Assembly: GCA_002397315.1 (NCBI GenBank)
Contig: DHAE01000004.1
Span: forward strand, 62,001 to 126,000
Reading direction: 5' to 3'
DNA from: Comamonadaceae bacterium UBA4962
GTDB taxonomy: Bacteria; Pseudomonadota; Gammaproteobacteria; Burkholderiales; Burkholderiaceae_C
DNA: 64,000 nt
Made by a program: the position numbers and the translations under genes. Below are positions 28,072 through 40,153 of this stretch, piece after piece (positions within the stretch are counted from its first letter, which is position 1; the number at the start of each line of letters is the position of its first letter). The notes beneath the pieces are model-generated. The model was not told where the DNA came from. It saw only the letters and a program-made list of their open reading frames with translations, and searched no databases.

Positions 28072-28257
28072 GGTGAGAAGTTCCGGACGGGTGGTCTGAC
28101 GCGGGGCAGGGGGCGGCACGATCGCCGCGCTGGAGTACGCGAGGGAAGCCGGCGAAGGGCCCCGACGGCGCAAGGAGGAATCGGCTGCCCGCTACGGGCA
28201 TAGTAGGGGGAAGCAAGTTCCATACATTCCGGGCGAGAATCGCCACCCTCCCACGCC

Positions 28258-29646
28258 ATGCAAGACGACGACGCCCCCCTCTGGTTGCCCCGCATGGCCG
28301 CGCAGGGCGGACCGCGTTTCCTGCAGATCGCGGATGCCTTGCAGGCGGCCGTGGGGGACGGCTCCCTGAGGCCGGGCGACCGCCTGCCGCCGCAGCGCCT
28401 GCTGGCGGCACGGCTGGGCGTCGACCTCACCACCGTCACCCGTGCCTACGGCGAAGCCCGGCGCCGCCACCTGCTGGAGGGGCGCGGCGCCCGCGGCACC
28501 TATGTCGCGGCGCCGAAAGTCGGGGGCACCCCGATCCTCGACCTGAGCATGAACATCCCCCCGCCACCGGAGGGCGTGGACTTCGACGCACTGGTGAGGC
28601 ACGGCGTGGCCCAGGTCCTGCTGCGGGCGGACACGGGATTGCTGATGACGTACCACCCGGGCGGCGGCAGCGATGCCGACCGTGAGGCCGGCGCCCGATG
28701 GCTCCGGCCGATGCTGGGCGACGTGGACGCAGCGCAGGTGGTGGCCTGCCCCGGTGCGCAGGCGGCGATCGCCGCGTTCATCCTGGCCTTGACGAAACCG
28801 GGCGATGCGATCCTCGCGGAGCCCGCCACGTACCCCGGCCTGCTGGCGGCGGCAATGCAGTTCGGCCGGCGCATCGTGGCGGTGGAAGCGGACGGCCAGG
28901 GGATGGTGCCCGAGGCGCTGGAGCAGGCGTGCCGGCAGCACCGCCCCGGGCTGGTCTACCTCAACCCGACGCTGCAGAACCCGACCGCCGTCACCATGCC
29001 GGAGCACCGCCGCAAGGCCCTGGCCGGCATCGCGCGGCGCTGCAAGGTGCGCATCGTCGAGGACGACCCCTACTGGCTGCTCGCCGAGGCCCCGCCGCCG
29101 CCCATCGCCACGTTCGCGCCGCAGCAGGTGATCTACCTCGCGACCCTCTCGAAATGCCTGACGCCCGGCCTGCGCGTCGCCTTCGTGCTGTTGCGTGACC
29201 CCCAGGAGCGGGAACGTTTCCTGGCCGCGCTGAGGTCCTTCGCGCTCATGGCCACGCCCCTGACGGCCGCGCTGGCCACGCAGTGGATCCTCGACGGCTC
29301 GGCCACCCAGCTGATGGAAGGCGTGCGCACGGAGGCGCGGCTGCGCCATCGCATGGCGCGGGACCTTCTGGCGGGGCGGTACAGCGGCGCCGGAGACGGC
29401 CTGCATGCGTGGCTGGAACTGCCGGGGTACTGGAACTCTTCGCGGCTGGCGCAGGCCACCCGCAGCGAGGGCATCGCCGTCATGCCGGCGGAGGCGTTCG
29501 CCATCGGCGGCGGGGCCATGCCTGCGAATGCCATTCGGATCTCTCTGGGGAGTGTCGAGGACCGCGGGCACCTGCAGGCGGGGCTTCGGAGGTTGTCGGA
29601 TCTGCTGGCGCGGCCGCCCGGGCCGGGCCGTCCGGCGCCGTCCTGA
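28258..29646 (+). CDS. MocR-type regulator (GntR helix-turn-helix fused to aminotransferase fold)
   Basis: 462 residues. Residues about 18-80 are a GntR winged helix (IADALQAAVGDGSLRPGDRL ... LGVDLTTVTRAYGEARRRHLLE). The rest is a class I aminotransferase fold with the PLP lysine at Lys299 (LATLSKCLTPGLRVAF) and YLNPTLQNPT upstream. MocR proteins are usually regulators of PLP or amino-acid metabolism rather than enzymes. The neighbours are a small membrane protein (divergent) and a LysR gene (convergent), neither of which tells the target. Confidence 0.93.
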   Translation: MQDDDAPLWLPRMAAQGGPRFLQIADALQAAVGDGSLRPGDRLPPQRLLAARLGVDLTTVTRAYGEARRRHLLEGRGARGTYVAAPKVGGTPILDLSMNIPPPPEGVDFDALVRHGVAQVLLRADTGLLMTYHPGGGSDADREAGARWLRPMLGDVDAAQVVACPGAQAAIAAFILALTKPGDAILAEPATYPGLLAAAMQFGRRIVAVEADGQGMVPEALEQACRQHRPGLVYLNPTLQNPTAVTMPEHRRKALAGIARRCKVRIVEDDPYWLLAEAPPPPIATFAPQQVIYLATLSKCLTPGLRVAFVLLRDPQERERFLAALRSFALMATPLTAALATQWILDGSATQLMEGVRTEARLRHRMARDLLAGRYSGAGDGLHAWLELPGYWNSSRLAQATRSEGIAVMPAEAFAIGGGAMPANAIRISLGSVEDRGHLQAGLRRLSDLLARPPGPGRPAPS

Positions 29647-29691
29647 AGCGAGTCCGATCGGCCGGTTGCCGCCCGACCGGAGCCGCGCTGG

Positions 29692-30585
29692 CTATCCGGC
29701 CGCGCACACCTCCCGCACGCATTCCCGAAGCCATCGATGCCCCGCATCCGCGTGCATCCGCGGATGCCAGATCAGCGACACCGTGAAATCCGGCAGGGCG
29801 AACGGCAGCGCGAATGTCTTCAGCCCCTTGCGCAGACGGCCCGTATGCGCCTCGGGCACCGTCGCCACCAGGTCGGTGTCGCGCGCAAGCGCCAGCGCGC
29901 CAGAGAAGCTGTCCACCGTCGTCACCACGCGGCGCGCGAGGCCCAGCGATTCCAGGGCGTCGTCGATGACGCCGCGGTGCCCGGGCCGCCGCTCCACCAC
30001 GACGTGGCCGGCTTGCGCGTAGCGCGCCGGCGTCACGCGTCCGCGCGCTAATGCGTGGCCGGCATGCACCACACCCACGAAGCGGTCGCGCAGCAGCGCC
30101 TGCACCCGCATCTCCGGGCCGGTGGACTGGCCGACGACACCGGTTTCGAGATCGACGCTGCCGTCGCGCAGCGGAGCGTTGTCCTTGTCGGGCTTGGGGG
30201 CGAAGCGCAGGCGGACGCCGGGCGCCTCGGCCGCCACGCGGGCGATCAGCGCGGCGCCGAAGTTCTCGACGAAGCCGTCGCGCGTGCGCAGGGTGAACGT
30301 CCGCTCCAGCCGCGCGAGATCCAGGCTTTCGGCAGGCCGCAGCAGGGCCTCGGCCTCGCGCAGCGCCGGGCCCGCGCGTTCGCGCAACTCCATCGCGCGC
30401 GGCGTGGGCACCAGGCCACGGCCCGCGCGCACCAGCAGCGGGTCGCCGGTGGCCTCGCGCAGTCGTGCGAGCGAGCGGCTCATGGCCGACGCGCTCAGGC
30501 CCAGGCGGCGCGCAGCGTGCGCCACGTTGCCTTCGGCAAGCAGCATGTCGAGCGCTACCAGCAGGTTGAGGTCGGGCCGGGTCAT
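29692..30585 (-). CDS. LysR-family regulator of the divergent MFS exporter
   Basis: 297 residues: MTRPDLNLLVALDMLLAEGN, helix-turn-helix in NVAHAARRLGLSASAMSRSLARL (about 20-42), effector domain from about 90. The opening TRPDLNLL resembles the NodD/TfdS-like branch that reads D-L-N-L-L. It diverges from an MFS exporter gene with 113 bp between; TGTCATGACA (30596-30605), a perfect 10-bp palindrome, lies there near the regulator start. Confidence 0.9.
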   Translation of the reverse strand: MTRPDLNLLVALDMLLAEGNVAHAARRLGLSASAMSRSLARLREATGDPLLVRAGRGLVPTPRAMELRERAGPALREAEALLRPAESLDLARLERTFTLRTRDGFVENFGAALIARVAAEAPGVRLRFAPKPDKDNAPLRDGSVDLETGVVGQSTGPEMRVQALLRDRFVGVVHAGHALARGRVTPARYAQAGHVVVERRPGHRGVIDDALESLGLARRVVTTVDSFSGALALARDTDLVATVPEAHTGRLRKGLKTFALPFALPDFTVSLIWHPRMHADAGHRWLRECVREVCAAG

Positions 30586-30698
30586 GCAGCGATCTTGTCA
30601 TGACATGGCGTTTCGTGCAGCTATTCCATGCAAACCATGCGTCTTCCGCCGGAGCGCATTCATTCCTACGCTGCGGGAACGACTCCGGAGAAACGCCC

Positions 30699-32105
30699 AT
30701 GAAAGACAACCGCCCCGCGCTCGCCGCCCTGTGCCTGGAGATGCTCATGCCCTCGCTCGACTCCAGCATCGCCAACGCCAGCCTGCCCGTGCTCGCCCAT
30801 GCCCTCGGCGCATCGTTCGCACAGGTGCAGTGGGTGGTGCTTGCCTACCTGCTCGCCATCACCGCGCTGATCGTCGGCGCTGGCCGGCTCGGCGACCTGT
30901 TCGGGCGCGGGCGACTGCTCGTCGCCGGCATCGCGCTGTTCACCGTCGCCTCGCTGCTGTGCGGCCTCGCCCCGACGCTCGCCACGCTGACGGCGGCGCG
31001 CGTGCTGCAGGGCCTGGGCGCCGCCGCGATGCTGGCGCTGACCGTTGCCCTCGTCGGCGAGACGATGCCGCGCGAGCGCACCGGCGCGGCGATGGGCCTG
31101 CTCGGCACGATGTCGGCCATCGGTACGATGCTCGGGCCGTCGCTGGGCGGCTTGCTCACCACGGGTCTGGGCTGGCGCGCGATCTTCCTCGTCAATGTGC
31201 CGATCGGCCTCGTCAACCTGTGGCTGGCGCGCCGGCATCTGCCGATGGCGCGCCCCGCCGCCGCGGGCACCGGGCCGCGCTTCGACATCCCCGGCACCGC
31301 GCTGCTCGCCGGCACGCTCGCCGCCTACGCGATCGCGACGACCGTCGGCCGCGGCCACGCGCTCGCATGGATGGCCGCGGCGCTGGCCGGCGGGCTCGCG
31401 TTCGTGGCGGTCGAGGCGCGCGCCCCCGCACCGCTGGTGAGGCTCTCGATGTTCCGCGACGCGGCGCTGTGCGCCGGCCTCGCGACGACGGCGCTGGTGG
31501 CAGCGGTGATCGCCACCACGCTCGTGGTCGGGCCGTTCTACCTGGCCCGCGCGCTGGATTTGCCGGCGGGCATCGTGGGCGTCGTGCTGTCGTGCGGGCC
31601 GATGGTGTCGGCGCTGGCGGGTGCGCCGGCTGGGCGTGTCGTCGACCGCGTCGGCGCCTCTCCCGTGGCGATCGCCGGCCTCGCCGCGATGGCCGCGGGT
31701 GCCCTGTTGCTGGCGCTGCTGCCCTCGGACCTGGGCGTGGCGGGATGGCTTGCCGGCATCGTGGTGACGACGGTGGGCTACGCCAGCTTCCAGGCCGCCA
31801 ACAACACCGCGCTGATGCATGGCGCCGACGCAGCGCAGCGCGGACTTGTCTCCGGACTGCTGAGTCTCGCGCGCAACCTTGGCCTCGTGACCGGCGTGGC
31901 GGCGCTGGGCGCGGTGTTCGCCGCGGCATCGGCGACGGCCGACATTGCGGGCGCGGACGCGGCGGCCGTCGCGCGGGGCATGCACCGCACCTTCGCGGTG
32001 GATGCCGCGCTGATGGGGGCCGCACTCGCCATCGCGCTGGCCGGAGCGTGGCTGCGCCAGGGTCGCTCCTCTGGCAAGGGCAGCACGGAACGGCTCCCTT
32101 CGTGA
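30699..32105 (+). CDS. MFS efflux transporter, DHA2 (QacA/EmrB) type
   Basis: 468 residues with about 14 hydrophobic segments. Motif A appears as GRLGDLFGRGRLLV (about 63-76), and antiporter motif C as G-P-S-L-G-G-L (about 146-152), marking a drug:proton antiporter. LEMLMPSLDSSIANASLPVLA at the N-terminus is helix 1 of the 14-helix group. GGAG at 30687-30690 sets ATG 30699. Its substrate is unknown; the divergent LysR gene is its likely controller. Confidence 0.92.
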   Translation: MKDNRPALAALCLEMLMPSLDSSIANASLPVLAHALGASFAQVQWVVLAYLLAITALIVGAGRLGDLFGRGRLLVAGIALFTVASLLCGLAPTLATLTAARVLQGLGAAAMLALTVALVGETMPRERTGAAMGLLGTMSAIGTMLGPSLGGLLTTGLGWRAIFLVNVPIGLVNLWLARRHLPMARPAAAGTGPRFDIPGTALLAGTLAAYAIATTVGRGHALAWMAAALAGGLAFVAVEARAPAPLVRLSMFRDAALCAGLATTALVAAVIATTLVVGPFYLARALDLPAGIVGVVLSCGPMVSALAGAPAGRVVDRVGASPVAIAGLAAMAAGALLLALLPSDLGVAGWLAGIVVTTVGYASFQAANNTALMHGADAAQRGLVSGLLSLARNLGLVTGVAALGAVFAAASATADIAGADAAAVARGMHRTFAVDAALMGAALAIALAGAWLRQGRSSGKGSTERLPS

Positions 32106-32232
32106 GCCATCGGCTCCACGCCGGAGCAGGGCCGCCGCCACACCGGCTTCACCGCCCCCTGCCGGACCCGGAGGCCGCGCGCCGCCTGATCCGCTTCCTG
32201 GCCGCGCCCGCGCCCTGATCCGGCCCGCAGCC

Positions 32233-33312
32233 TCAATCCGCCGGCAGCGCCTGCGGGGGCTTGCGCGCCGGCAGCAGCACCCGCCGGGCCCAGCGGCTGA
32301 GCGGCCGGTCCAGCCACAGGTACACCATGTGCCCGACGACGAGCGCCGACACCAGGATGACCACCACGCCGAGCGGGCGGTAGGGATCGATGAGGCCGAG
32401 CTTCTGGTGGGCGATCTTGCGGATGCCCTCGACGACGTAGAAGTGGCTCAGGTACGTGGCGTAGCTGGCGTCGCCGATGCGGCACAGGGCATCGCACACC
32501 CTGTCTCCCGGCCCCGGAATCCAGCGCTCGCAGCCCACGAAGGCCAGCACCAGCACGAACGAGGGCAGGCCGAAGACGAACACCCGGTCGATGGTGGCGC
32601 CCCGGCTTTCGCAGGCGGCCATGAACGCATACGCCGCCAGGGCCGCCGCGATCAGCCAGGGCGCGCTCGCCCCGGAGAGCCGCCCCTGGCGCCAGAGCAG
32701 GTAGGCCACCATCCCGAACAGGAACTCGAACAGCAGCGCCGATCCGAAGAAGCTGGACAGCACCGGCCCGCCGGCCAGGTGCCCCAGGACGATGTACGCG
32801 GCGGTCACCAGCGCCGCCACGCTGCCGATGAACAGCGCGAGGTTCCGGCGGCCCGCCAGCAGCACCAGCCCCACGCACAGGTAGAAGAACATCTCGTAGT
32901 TGAGCGTCCATCCCAGCGCCAGCATCGGGTGCAGTGCGCCGTTCTCCTTGAAGTACGGAATGAACAGCAGGGATTTGACGTAGTTGCCCAGGTGCGCCGT
33001 CGTGGAGTTCAGCAGGTCCGGCCGCACGGCGGCCAGCAGCAGCACGCCGGTGGTCAGCACCCAGTAGAGCGGAACGATCCGGGCCACGCGCTTCGCCGCG
33101 AAGGCGCGGGGCGTTTCGCCGTGCCCGCACACCATCGCCATCACGAAGCCGCTGATGACGAAGAAGATGTCGACGCCGAACGAGCCGAACACCACGAGCG
33201 ATCCGTGCTGGGGAACGGCCCCGAGGTGGTAGTAGACGACGCTGGTGGCGGCGATGGCCCGGAGTATCTGGATCGACCGGAGGTTGTCGGGGGTGGGGGT
33301 TGCCAATGCCAT
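32233..33312 (-). CDS. Acyltransferase 3 family (OafA/YrhL-type) membrane protein
   Basis: 359 residues, ten predicted membrane helices. The N-terminus RSIQILRAIAATSVVYYHLGAV contains the conserved R and catalytic-type His, followed by FGVDIFFVISGFVMAMVCG and AAKRVARIVPLYWVLT, all signatures of the family that O-acylates exported glycans or lipids. The C-terminus stops after the last helix, so there is no SGNH domain. The neighbours do not reveal the acceptor. It could act on the same surface glycan as the 40-48 kb cluster, but that is speculative. The start could also be read a few codons upstream. Confidence 0.9.
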   Translation of the reverse strand: MALATPTPDNLRSIQILRAIAATSVVYYHLGAVPQHGSLVVFGSFGVDIFFVISGFVMAMVCGHGETPRAFAAKRVARIVPLYWVLTTGVLLLAAVRPDLLNSTTAHLGNYVKSLLFIPYFKENGALHPMLALGWTLNYEMFFYLCVGLVLLAGRRNLALFIGSVAALVTAAYIVLGHLAGGPVLSSFFGSALLFEFLFGMVAYLLWRQGRLSGASAPWLIAAALAAYAFMAACESRGATIDRVFVFGLPSFVLVLAFVGCERWIPGPGDRVCDALCRIGDASYATYLSHFYVVEGIRKIAHQKLGLIDPYRPLGVVVILVSALVVGHMVYLWLDRPLSRWARRVLLPARKPPQALPAD

Positions 33313-33462
33313 TGCCTTCGCTGCCAATGCCTGTCGGTGGGACGCCAAAACGGTTCGGCCGCGTGCCGGCCGGCGGGAGATTGTCACCGCACATTCCTGC
33401 GCGGTCCGGGCGCCGCATGCCGAGCTTCGCGCGCCGCCGCGCCTGCCGATAATGCGGAGCAC

Positions 33463-34224
33463 ATGTCGTCTCCTCCGCTTTCCCGCCGATGCCTGCTGTG
33501 GCAGGGCTGTGCGCTCGCCGGCGCCGCCCTGGCCGGTTGCGGCACGCCCGCCCACACCCACCGCGGCGAAGTGCAGGCCGCCGCCGTGGCGCCCACCGAG
33601 CTGGCCCAGTCCGACGTGAACCGCATGGCCACGCTGGGCATGCGCGCCAACCTGGACAGCCTCTACCTGGTGATGGACAAGCTCTACCGCCGCAATCCGT
33701 CCGAATGGCGCAAGGGCCAGGAGCCCGGGCAGCTGCCGGGCCGCATCCTGGCGGGCCAGCGCGTGCGCGAGGCCGTCGAGCACCGCCAGCCCTGGGCGCC
33801 GCTGCACGGCCGGCGCGACATCGCCGCGCTGGCGCTCGCGCTCGGCCCCGAGTTCACCGGCGACCGCGTGGCGGCGTTCACCTGCGCCACGGCCGACATG
33901 CTCATCACCGCGCACGGCGGCAAGACCGAGTTCTTCCTGATCGACAGCCTGGACGCGCAGCACCTCTACAACGCCGCGCGCAACGTGGAGATCGCCGTGT
34001 GGATCCTCGCGCAGCGGCGCGGCGCCGACGGCCGGCCGCTGCTGCTGGCCGACGAGATCACGGCGGACACGCGCAACCTGAGCTTCGAGCGCGAGTTCGG
34101 CAAGATCATCGCCCGGCTCGATCTGCTGGCCGGCGTGGTGGTGGAGAAGTACCGCCGCGCGGCCATCAGCTACGTGCAGAACCTGGTGGGCGGCACCTTC
34201 CTGCAGTTCCTGCCGGTGCGTTGA
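33463..34224 (+). CDS. Lipoprotein of unknown function
   Basis: 253 residues with a lipoprotein signal: Arg-Arg near the start, hydrophobic ALAGAALAGC, lipid-anchor Cys26 followed by Gly (suggesting outer-membrane sorting). The mature part is mostly helical, with LYLVMDKLYRRNPSEWRKGQ (about 66-85) and a central block AFTCATADMLITAHGGKTEFFLIDSLDAQHLYNAARNVEIA that looks like a conserved domain I cannot name. It lies just before the metH riboswitch on the same strand but has no evident link with methionine synthesis. Confidence 0.8.
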   Translation: MSSPPLSRRCLLWQGCALAGAALAGCGTPAHTHRGEVQAAAVAPTELAQSDVNRMATLGMRANLDSLYLVMDKLYRRNPSEWRKGQEPGQLPGRILAGQRVREAVEHRQPWAPLHGRRDIAALALALGPEFTGDRVAAFTCATADMLITAHGGKTEFFLIDSLDAQHLYNAARNVEIAVWILAQRRGADGRPLLLADEITADTRNLSFEREFGKIIARLDLLAGVVVEKYRRAAISYVQNLVGGTFLQFLPVR

Positions 34225-34266
34225 CGGGCGGCCGCACGCCGCCGCGCCCCCGGCCCCGTTAAAATT

Positions 34267-34361
34267 CCCGGCCCCCGAGGAGCGTTGCAGCGCCCGCCGT
34301 CCCCCTGCCGTTGAACCGCAGGAGTCCAGAATGAAGACGGCGGCGTCAGGCTCGGGGCCGG
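34267..34361 (+). ncRNA. SAH riboswitch (S-adenosylhomocysteine) controlling metH
   Basis: The leader contains CGAGGAGCGTTGCAGCG (34276-34292) and, 60 bases on, GTCAGGCTCGGGGCCGG (34345-34361). CCGGCCCC-CGAG at 34268-34279 pairs with CTCGGGGCCGG at 34351-34361 to close P1, and the highly conserved GAGGAGCG...TGC and CAGGCTCGG elements are those of the SAH aptamer. This class turns on SAH-recycling genes, including metH in beta-proteobacteria. It ends 58 bases before the chosen metH start, leaving room for the switch. Confidence 0.9.
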
Positions 34362-34419
34362 CATCCGCACAACGACGCTCGCCTGTTTCATCCCCGAACC
34401 GATCGCACAGGTGAGCCTG

Positions 34420-37185
<2,766 letters not shown>

Positions 37186-37314
37186 TTTCCCGAGGCTGGA
37201 AAGACGAAGGCCCCGCATGCGGGCCCTGCACAGCGCGCGCGGTGGGAAAACACGAACACAAGCAGACCGTTCGTCAGGCGATGAGCCAGGGTTAACTCAT
37301 CCGTAACCGACCGC

Positions 37315-37343
37315 GCGTTACTTTTCTGTTACCCGCACGTCAC
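37315..37343 (+). promoter_or_regulatory. Pho-box candidate (three 11-bp-spaced repeats)
   Basis: GCGTTAC, CTGTTAC and ACGTCAC follow one another at exact 11-bp steps with 4-nt spacers. PhoB sites are direct repeats of CTGTCAT-like heptamers with the same period. It is 61 bp before the small lipoprotein gene and in front of a phospholipase C, a classic phosphate-starvation target. Confidence 0.55.
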
Positions 37344-37403
37344 CCAGGTGCCACAGGCGGCGAGAAGAATGCGAACCCTCTTCGTTCTTCTTTCCCCCTC
37401 CCC

Positions 37404-37571
37404 ATGACTCCGCATCCACGGCACTCCCTGCCGTTCTCCCTCGGCCGCCCATTGCTGGCCGCCTGCACCCTCGCGCTCGGCCTGCTGCTGGCCGGCTGTG
37501 GCGGCTCCGGTTCTTCTTCGGGGCTGGCCACCTGCGGCAACCCCGACACGCACTGCGCGCCCAAGCCCTGA
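37404..37571 (+). CDS. Small lipoprotein, 55 residues
   Basis: A short frame with a clear lipoprotein signal: MTPHPRHSLP, then a hydrophobic run CTLALGLLLAG, and the lipid-anchor Cys32 in LLLAGCGGSGSSS. The mature part is only 24 residues (CGGSGSSSGLATCGNPDTHCAPKP) with three cysteines in all. It lies between the Pho-box candidate and the phospholipase C gene on the same strand, so it may be co-expressed. Role unknown; small lipoproteins beside secreted enzymes sometimes act as chaperones or anchors. Confidence 0.65.
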   Translation: MTPHPRHSLPFSLGRPLLAACTLALGLLLAGCGGSGSSSGLATCGNPDTHCAPKP

Positions 37572-37715
37572 TCCGGCCCGCCCCGCGAACCGCGGGCCGC
37601 GTCACGTGCACGGTGCCCGTGTGCATCCCCTCACGTAACCGCCCACACGTGCGCGCCCGTACGGCCGCGTGTCCGCGTTCCTTCCCACGGCAACCCACAA
37701 CAAAGACTCCCCCAG

Positions 37716-39989
37716 ATGACCGTCGATTCCTCCAAGCGCCATTTCCTCTCCAGCCTGCTCGGCACGGGCGCGGCCGCGGCCACGCTCACGGCGTTTCCGC
37801 CGTCGATCCGGCGCGCGCTCGCCATCGAGGCGCACAACGCCACGGGCACGATCCAGGACGTGCAGCACGTGGTGATGCTGATGATGGAGAACCGCTCGTT
37901 CGACAGCTATTTCGGCACGTTCAAGGGCGTGCGCGGCTTCGGCGACCGGTTCCCGATCCCCACGCCCAACGGCCGCAACGTCTTCTACCAGACCTACAGC
38001 AAGACCACGCCCGCGAGCACCTACGTGCCCTACCGCCTGGACGAATCCAAGGGCAACGCGCAGCGCGCCGGCAGCACGCCGCACACCTGGGTGGATTCGC
38101 AGGCGGCCTGGGACCACGGCCGCATGTACAAGTGGCCGGACGCCAAGCTGCCGCTCTCGATGGGCTACTACGAGACGGCCGAGGTGCCGTTCCAGCGCGC
38201 GCTGGCCGAGGCCTTCACGCTGTGCGACCACTACCACTGCGGCATGCACACCGGCACCATCGCCAACCGGCTGTTCTACTGGACGGGCACGAACGGCCCG
38301 AACGGCGTCAGCCCCGTGGATGGCTCCAAGGTGCGCGTGGCGGGCCTGAACAACCAGTTCAACGCGGGCAACGACGTCGGCGCCTCCACCGAGGGCTGGA
38401 CGTGGACGACCTATGCCGACCGCCTGGAGAAGGCCGGCGTGCAGTGGAAGGTCTACCAGAGCCTGATCGACAACTTCGGCTGCAACGAGATGATGGGCTT
38501 CCGCCACTGGCGCGCCGAGATCGAGAAGATGCCCGCGGACCGCAAGCCGCTCTACGTGGCCAGGACCGACATCACGCAGCCGCAGGGCCTGGCCGGCCCC
38601 GTCTACGACCCGGCCATCGACGATGCCCTGAGCCCGCTCGCCAAGGGCTTCGGCAACACCATGCCGCAGGGTTTCCTGGAGACCTTCCGCGAGGACATCC
38701 GCCAGGGCAAGCTGCCGGCGGTGTCGTGGATCATCGCGCCCTCGGTCTACAGCGAGCACCCCGGCCCGTCGAGCCCCGCGCAGGGCGGCTGGTACGTGCA
38801 GGAGGTGCTGGACGCGCTCACCGCCAATCCCGAGGTGTGGAGCAAGACGGTGCTGCTCATCAACTACGACGAGAACGACGGCTTCTTCGACCACCTGCCG
38901 TCGCCCTCGGCCCCGTCGCGCAACCCGGACGGCAGCCTCGCCGGCGCCTGCACGCTGGCCGATGCCGACGTGGCGGCGGAGTACCACGACTTCCAGCCGG
39001 CCACGCCGAGCCAGCCGGCGGCGGACGGCCGGCCCTACGGCCCCGGCCCGCGCGTGCCGATGTGGGTCGTCTCGCCCTGGAGCCGCGGCGGCTGGGTGAA
39101 TTCGCAGGTGTTCGACCACACCTCCACGCTCATGTTCCTGGAAAAGCGCTTCGGCGTGGCCGAGCCGCAGATCAGCCCGTACCGCCGCGCCGTGTGCGGC
39201 GACCTGACGAGCTGCTTCAACTTCGTGAACCCGAACACCGAGAAGCTGCCCACGCTGGACGGCCGCACCACCAAGACCGCGGTGGACGCGCGCGTGGCGG
39301 CGCAGGTGCAGGCCGGCAAGCTGCCCCAGCCCGCCGCGTCCGTCGATGCGGCCCTGCCGGCCCAGGCGCCCGGCGTGCGGCCCTCGCGCGCGCTGCCCTA
39401 TGAGCTGCACACGACGGCCCAGGCCAGCGCCGGGGCCGGCACGGTCACGCTGCTGTTCGCCAACACGGCCAGGGCCGGCAGCGCCGCGGCGGTGTTCCAC
39501 GTCTACGACAAGAAGCACCTCACCGCGATCCCGCGGCGCTACGTGGTGGAGCCCGGCAAGACGCTCGACGGCGTCTGGAACGTGGCGGCCGACGGCGGCA
39601 CCTACGACCTCTGGGTGCTCGGCCCCAACGGCTACCACCGCCAGTTCACGGGCGACCTCGCCCAGCAGGCGGCGGCCGGCATGCCCGAGGTGCAGGTCTG
39701 CTACGAGCTGTGCGACCCGCCCCAGGTGCGCGTGAAGCTCTACAACCGCGGCACCGCGGCGCTGTCCTTCACGGCCGAGGCGGGCGCCTACCGCACGGAC
39801 GGCCCCTGGACACGCAGCGTCGCGCCGGGCGCGGTGGAGGAACTGGCCTGGGCGCTGGGCGACAGCGGCCACTGGTACGACTTCACCGTGCGCTGCGGCG
39901 CCGCGCCGGCCTTCGCGCGGCGCTTCGCGGGCCGGGTCGAGAACGGGCGGGATGCGGTGTCCGATCCGGCCATGGGGCAGGGGGGCTGA
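37716..39989 (+). CDS. Phospholipase C, phosphocholine-specific type
   Basis: 757 residues of the PlcH/PlcN type, secreted enzymes that free phosphocholine from phosphatidylcholine or sphingomyelin. The N-terminus S-S-K-R-H-F-L-S-S plus hydrophobic run is a Tat-type signal with KR-H in place of the usual R-R, which is atypical. The phosphoesterase domain shows QHVVMLMMENRSFDSYFGTFKGVRGF (metal-binding start), LLINYDENDGFFDHLPSP and WVVSPWSRGGWV. Two beta-type C-terminal domains follow from about 555 (YELHTTAQASAGAGTV...; VCYELCDPPQVRVKLYNRG). The putative Pho box and the following gene order suggest phosphate scavenging. Confidence 0.93.
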   Translation: MTVDSSKRHFLSSLLGTGAAAATLTAFPPSIRRALAIEAHNATGTIQDVQHVVMLMMENRSFDSYFGTFKGVRGFGDRFPIPTPNGRNVFYQTYSKTTPASTYVPYRLDESKGNAQRAGSTPHTWVDSQAAWDHGRMYKWPDAKLPLSMGYYETAEVPFQRALAEAFTLCDHYHCGMHTGTIANRLFYWTGTNGPNGVSPVDGSKVRVAGLNNQFNAGNDVGASTEGWTWTTYADRLEKAGVQWKVYQSLIDNFGCNEMMGFRHWRAEIEKMPADRKPLYVARTDITQPQGLAGPVYDPAIDDALSPLAKGFGNTMPQGFLETFREDIRQGKLPAVSWIIAPSVYSEHPGPSSPAQGGWYVQEVLDALTANPEVWSKTVLLINYDENDGFFDHLPSPSAPSRNPDGSLAGACTLADADVAAEYHDFQPATPSQPAADGRPYGPGPRVPMWVVSPWSRGGWVNSQVFDHTSTLMFLEKRFGVAEPQISPYRRAVCGDLTSCFNFVNPNTEKLPTLDGRTTKTAVDARVAAQVQAGKLPQPAASVDAALPAQAPGVRPSRALPYELHTTAQASAGAGTVTLLFANTARAGSAAAVFHVYDKKHLTAIPRRYVVEPGKTLDGVWNVAADGGTYDLWVLGPNGYHRQFTGDLAQQAAAGMPEVQVCYELCDPPQVRVKLYNRGTAALSFTAEAGAYRTDGPWTRSVAPGAVEELAWALGDSGHWYDFTVRCGAAPAFARRFAGRVENGRDAVSDPAMGQGG

Positions 39990-40153
39990 AGGGGTCAGGG
40001 GCGGCTTGTCCTCCACGGCGTGTCGCCGCCGAGCGTGGCACCCACGGGTGGTCGCGCCCGGCGCGTGACGCGCGTCGCCCCAGGCTTTGACCGTACACTC
40101 GGTGCAGCATTCCCTGCCGGGAAAACGGCAGCAGAGGACCATCGACAGGAGGC

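Noticed and set aside
34225..34419. Cobalamin or SAM riboswitch before metH
   Set aside because: No B12-box or SAM-type motifs. The GAGGAGCG and CAGGCTCGG elements and the closing stem fit the SAH class instead.
37186..37240. GGCCCCGCATGCGGGCC hairpin as metH terminator
   Set aside because: Imperfect stem and no T-run; too weak to list.
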